Part shown: piece by piece, positions 62,763-64,000 of the stretch
Position numbering within the stretch: the first letter of the stretch is position 1
Layout of the letters: each line of letters opens with the position of its first letter
Assembly: GCF_004348825.1 (NCBI RefSeq)
Contig: NZ_SMJU01000007.1
Coordinates: 124,001 to 188,000, forward strand
Length of the DNA stretch: 64,000 bases
DNA from: Arundinibacter roseus
GTDB lineage: Bacteria > Bacteroidota > Bacteroidia > Cytophagales > Spirosomataceae
Reading direction: 5' to 3'
Notes under the pieces: model-generated
What the model was told of the DNA's origin: nothing
Databases searched by the model: none
What the model saw: the letters and a program-made list of their open reading frames with translations, nothing else
Position numbers and translations under genes: made by a program

Positions 62763-64000
62763 ATGTCACAATCCGATTCTCAGCTTCCCTCCGAATGGCT
62801 CATCAAGCGCTTCCCTTTTAAACCTACGGAAAGTCAAACACGCTTTTTTACCAAAATGAATGATTTTCTGGTAGAACAGGAAGGACTTGAACGTTACCGG
62901 GATGGCTTTGTTTTGAAAGGATATGCCGGAACAGGAAAAACGACGCTTGTGAGTACGTTGATAAAAGTACTGCCAAAGTTTGGCTACAAGTCCGTTTTAT
63001 TGGCCCCAACGGGCCGGGCAGCTAAGGTAATGGCTAGTTACTCCAAGAAAAATGCCCTTACTATTCACAAAAAAATATACAAACAAACTTCCGATGCCTA
63101 CTCCGGCGCGTTTGTTTTTGAACGACAAAAAAATTATCACGAAGACACACTCTTTATAGTCGATGAAGCGTCGATGATCAGTGATGATGCTGATTTTGGC
63201 AACGCAAGCCTGTTGGCGGATTTAGTCGAGTATGTGTACGAAAACCCCGGAAATAAACTCCTGTTGGTTGGAGATTTGGCGCAGCTGCCACCTGTTGGCA
63301 AAGAAGTGAGCCCGGCTCTTGACAAAGAGTATCTTGAAAAGAACTTCTTTCTGTCCATTTTTGACGAGGAGCTAACAGAAGTTATGCGGCAGGACGAGCA
63401 TTCGGGTATTCTTTTTAATGCTACCGAACTACGCAAACAGCTACACGCTGAAAAACCTGAGATCCACATCAAGACAAAATCTTTTCGGGATATTTACAGA
63501 ATGACCGGAGAAAAACTGGAAGATGGTATTCGCTATGCGTACGACAAATATGGAGTTGAAAACTGTATCATAATCACGCGTTCCAATAAAACTGCGGTTC
63601 AGTATAATGAGTACATTAGGCGCAGTATAAATTTTTCGGAAGACGAACTTGACGCCGGCGATCGGCTGATGGTGGTGCGGAACAATTATTCAATTCTGGA
63701 CGAAAACTCCCCCGTGGGTTTTATTGCCAATGGTGATTTTGTGGAATTATTGAAATTAAAACGAACCGAAGAAATACACGGATTTCGGTTTGCAGATGCA
63801 GTCCTGCGGCTAACAGATTATGACGATCAACCGGAGTTTGAAGCAAAGATATTCCTGGACACGCTTCATTCCCCTGCGCCCTCGCTGACTCAGGAAGAGA
63901 ATAAACGCCTGTATGAGAGCGTCATGCAGGATTATTTTTTTATTAAATCAAAAAAAGAACGGGTAGAGGCTCTGCGCAAAGATCCATACCTGAATGCCCT
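62763..64000 (+). CDS. RecD-like ATP-dependent DNA helicase (3' end outside window)
   Basis: 412 full codons are visible from the ATG at 62763; the gene runs past base 64000. The first helicase domain has Walker A GYAGTGKTT (near residue 57), then LLAPTGRAAKVMAS, Walker B FIVDEASMIS and VGDLAQLPPVG, the superfamily 1B pattern of RecD2 and related Dda/Pif1-like proteins. The second motor domain and the C-terminal UvrD-like motif begin near the edge. Promoter elements upstream are weak. Confidence 0.9.
   Translation, partial: MSQSDSQLPSEWLIKRFPFKPTESQTRFFTKMNDFLVEQEGLERYRDGFVLKGYAGTGKTTLVSTLIKVLPKFGYKSVLLAPTGRAAKVMASYSKKNALTIHKKIYKQTSDAYSGAFVFERQKNYHEDTLFIVDEASMISDDADFGNASLLADLVEYVYENPGNKLLLVGDLAQLPPVGKEVSPALDKEYLEKNFFLSIFDEELTEVMRQDEHSGILFNATELRKQLHAEKPEIHIKTKSFRDIYRMTGEKLEDGIRYAYDKYGVENCIIITRSNKTAVQYNEYIRRSINFSEDELDAGDRLMVVRNNYSILDENSPVGFIANGDFVELLKLKRTEEIHGFRFADAVLRLTDYDDQPEFEAKIFLDTLHSPAPSLTQEENKRLYESVMQDYFFIKSKKERVEALRKDPYLNA

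Noticed and set aside
1-64000. CRISPR array, toxin-antitoxin pair, restriction system or prophage
   Set aside because: No repeat-spacer pattern and no gene of these types was found on either strand.

Overview
The window looks like chromosomal DNA of a Bacteroidota bacterium, most likely of the Cytophagales. This rests on DUF3098, DUF3822, WbqC and the FtsX–DUF3098–UppP–TruB–RibF gene order, on the near absence of Shine-Dalgarno sites, and on many -7 boxes of the form TAnnTTTG. No insertion sequence, integrase, phage gene, CRISPR array or rRNA was seen. One tRNA gene is present (Leu, anticodon CAA). No stretch longer than 300 bases lacks a gene; the longest gaps are about 250 bases (21696-21949) and 210 bases (62551-62762).

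Region 1 (1-20 kb) is housekeeping. It holds an ABC ATPase cut by the left edge, a gamma-glutamyltransferase, tRNA-Leu, a MacB-type permease and a conserved envelope protein often mislabelled 'asparagine synthetase B'. A membrane-anchored DRGH nuclease, a YhiN-type flavoprotein, a purine nucleoside phosphorylase and a Gfo/Idh/MocA oxidoreductase follow. Next come a small orphan protein, YihY, a TPR protein, EtfBA, a bifunctional nuclease, the ftsX–DUF3098–uppP–truB–ribF run, pheA and parE.

Region 2 (21.9-47 kb) is a large surface polysaccharide locus. It opens with an export block: an outer-membrane SLBB protein, a Wzz/KpsE-like co-polymerase, an ABC-2 permease and a Wzt-like ATPase with a C-terminal domain. 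A sugar-modification block (DegT aminotransferase, WbqC, NeuD-like acyltransferase) and nine glycosyltransferase or glycosyltransferase-like genes follow. There are also two large GT39-like membrane proteins, an O-antigen ligase/polymerase-like protein, an SGNH hydrolase, a WcaF acetyltransferase and a MraY/WecA-type initiating transferase. Most neighbours overlap by 4 bases or abut, so they are probably co-transcribed. One membrane protein gene (38261-39988) runs the opposite way and splits the locus. A second promoter region at about 40.02-40.06 kb drives the distal half. The likely scheme is lipid-linked synthesis on undecaprenyl phosphate started by the MraY-like enzyme, extension and decoration in the cytoplasm, ABC export, then transfer or passage through the outer membrane.

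Region 3 (47-64 kb) returns to core functions. It holds malic enzyme with a phosphotransacetylase-like domain, a lipoprotein hydrolase, serine acetyltransferase, a TetR regulator, a PrxQ/BCP-like peroxiredoxin, a ROK protein, an SRAP/HMCES protein and polyphosphate kinase. PyrE, a CNNM/CorC protein, two Nudix proteins, thioredoxin, DUF983, CoaD, DUF3822, a CBS protein and a RecD-like helicase cut by the right edge complete it.

The most unusual observations are two related glycosyltransferase-like genes flanking a DUF5672 gene, one of which has lost its DxD motif; a 17-bp hairpin whose loop is the pheA stop codon; a symmetric divergent promoter inside the polysaccharide locus; a G10 tract inside a Nudix box; and a small orphan protein with an apparently leaderless transcript. 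I found no clear-cut new defence or mobile system.
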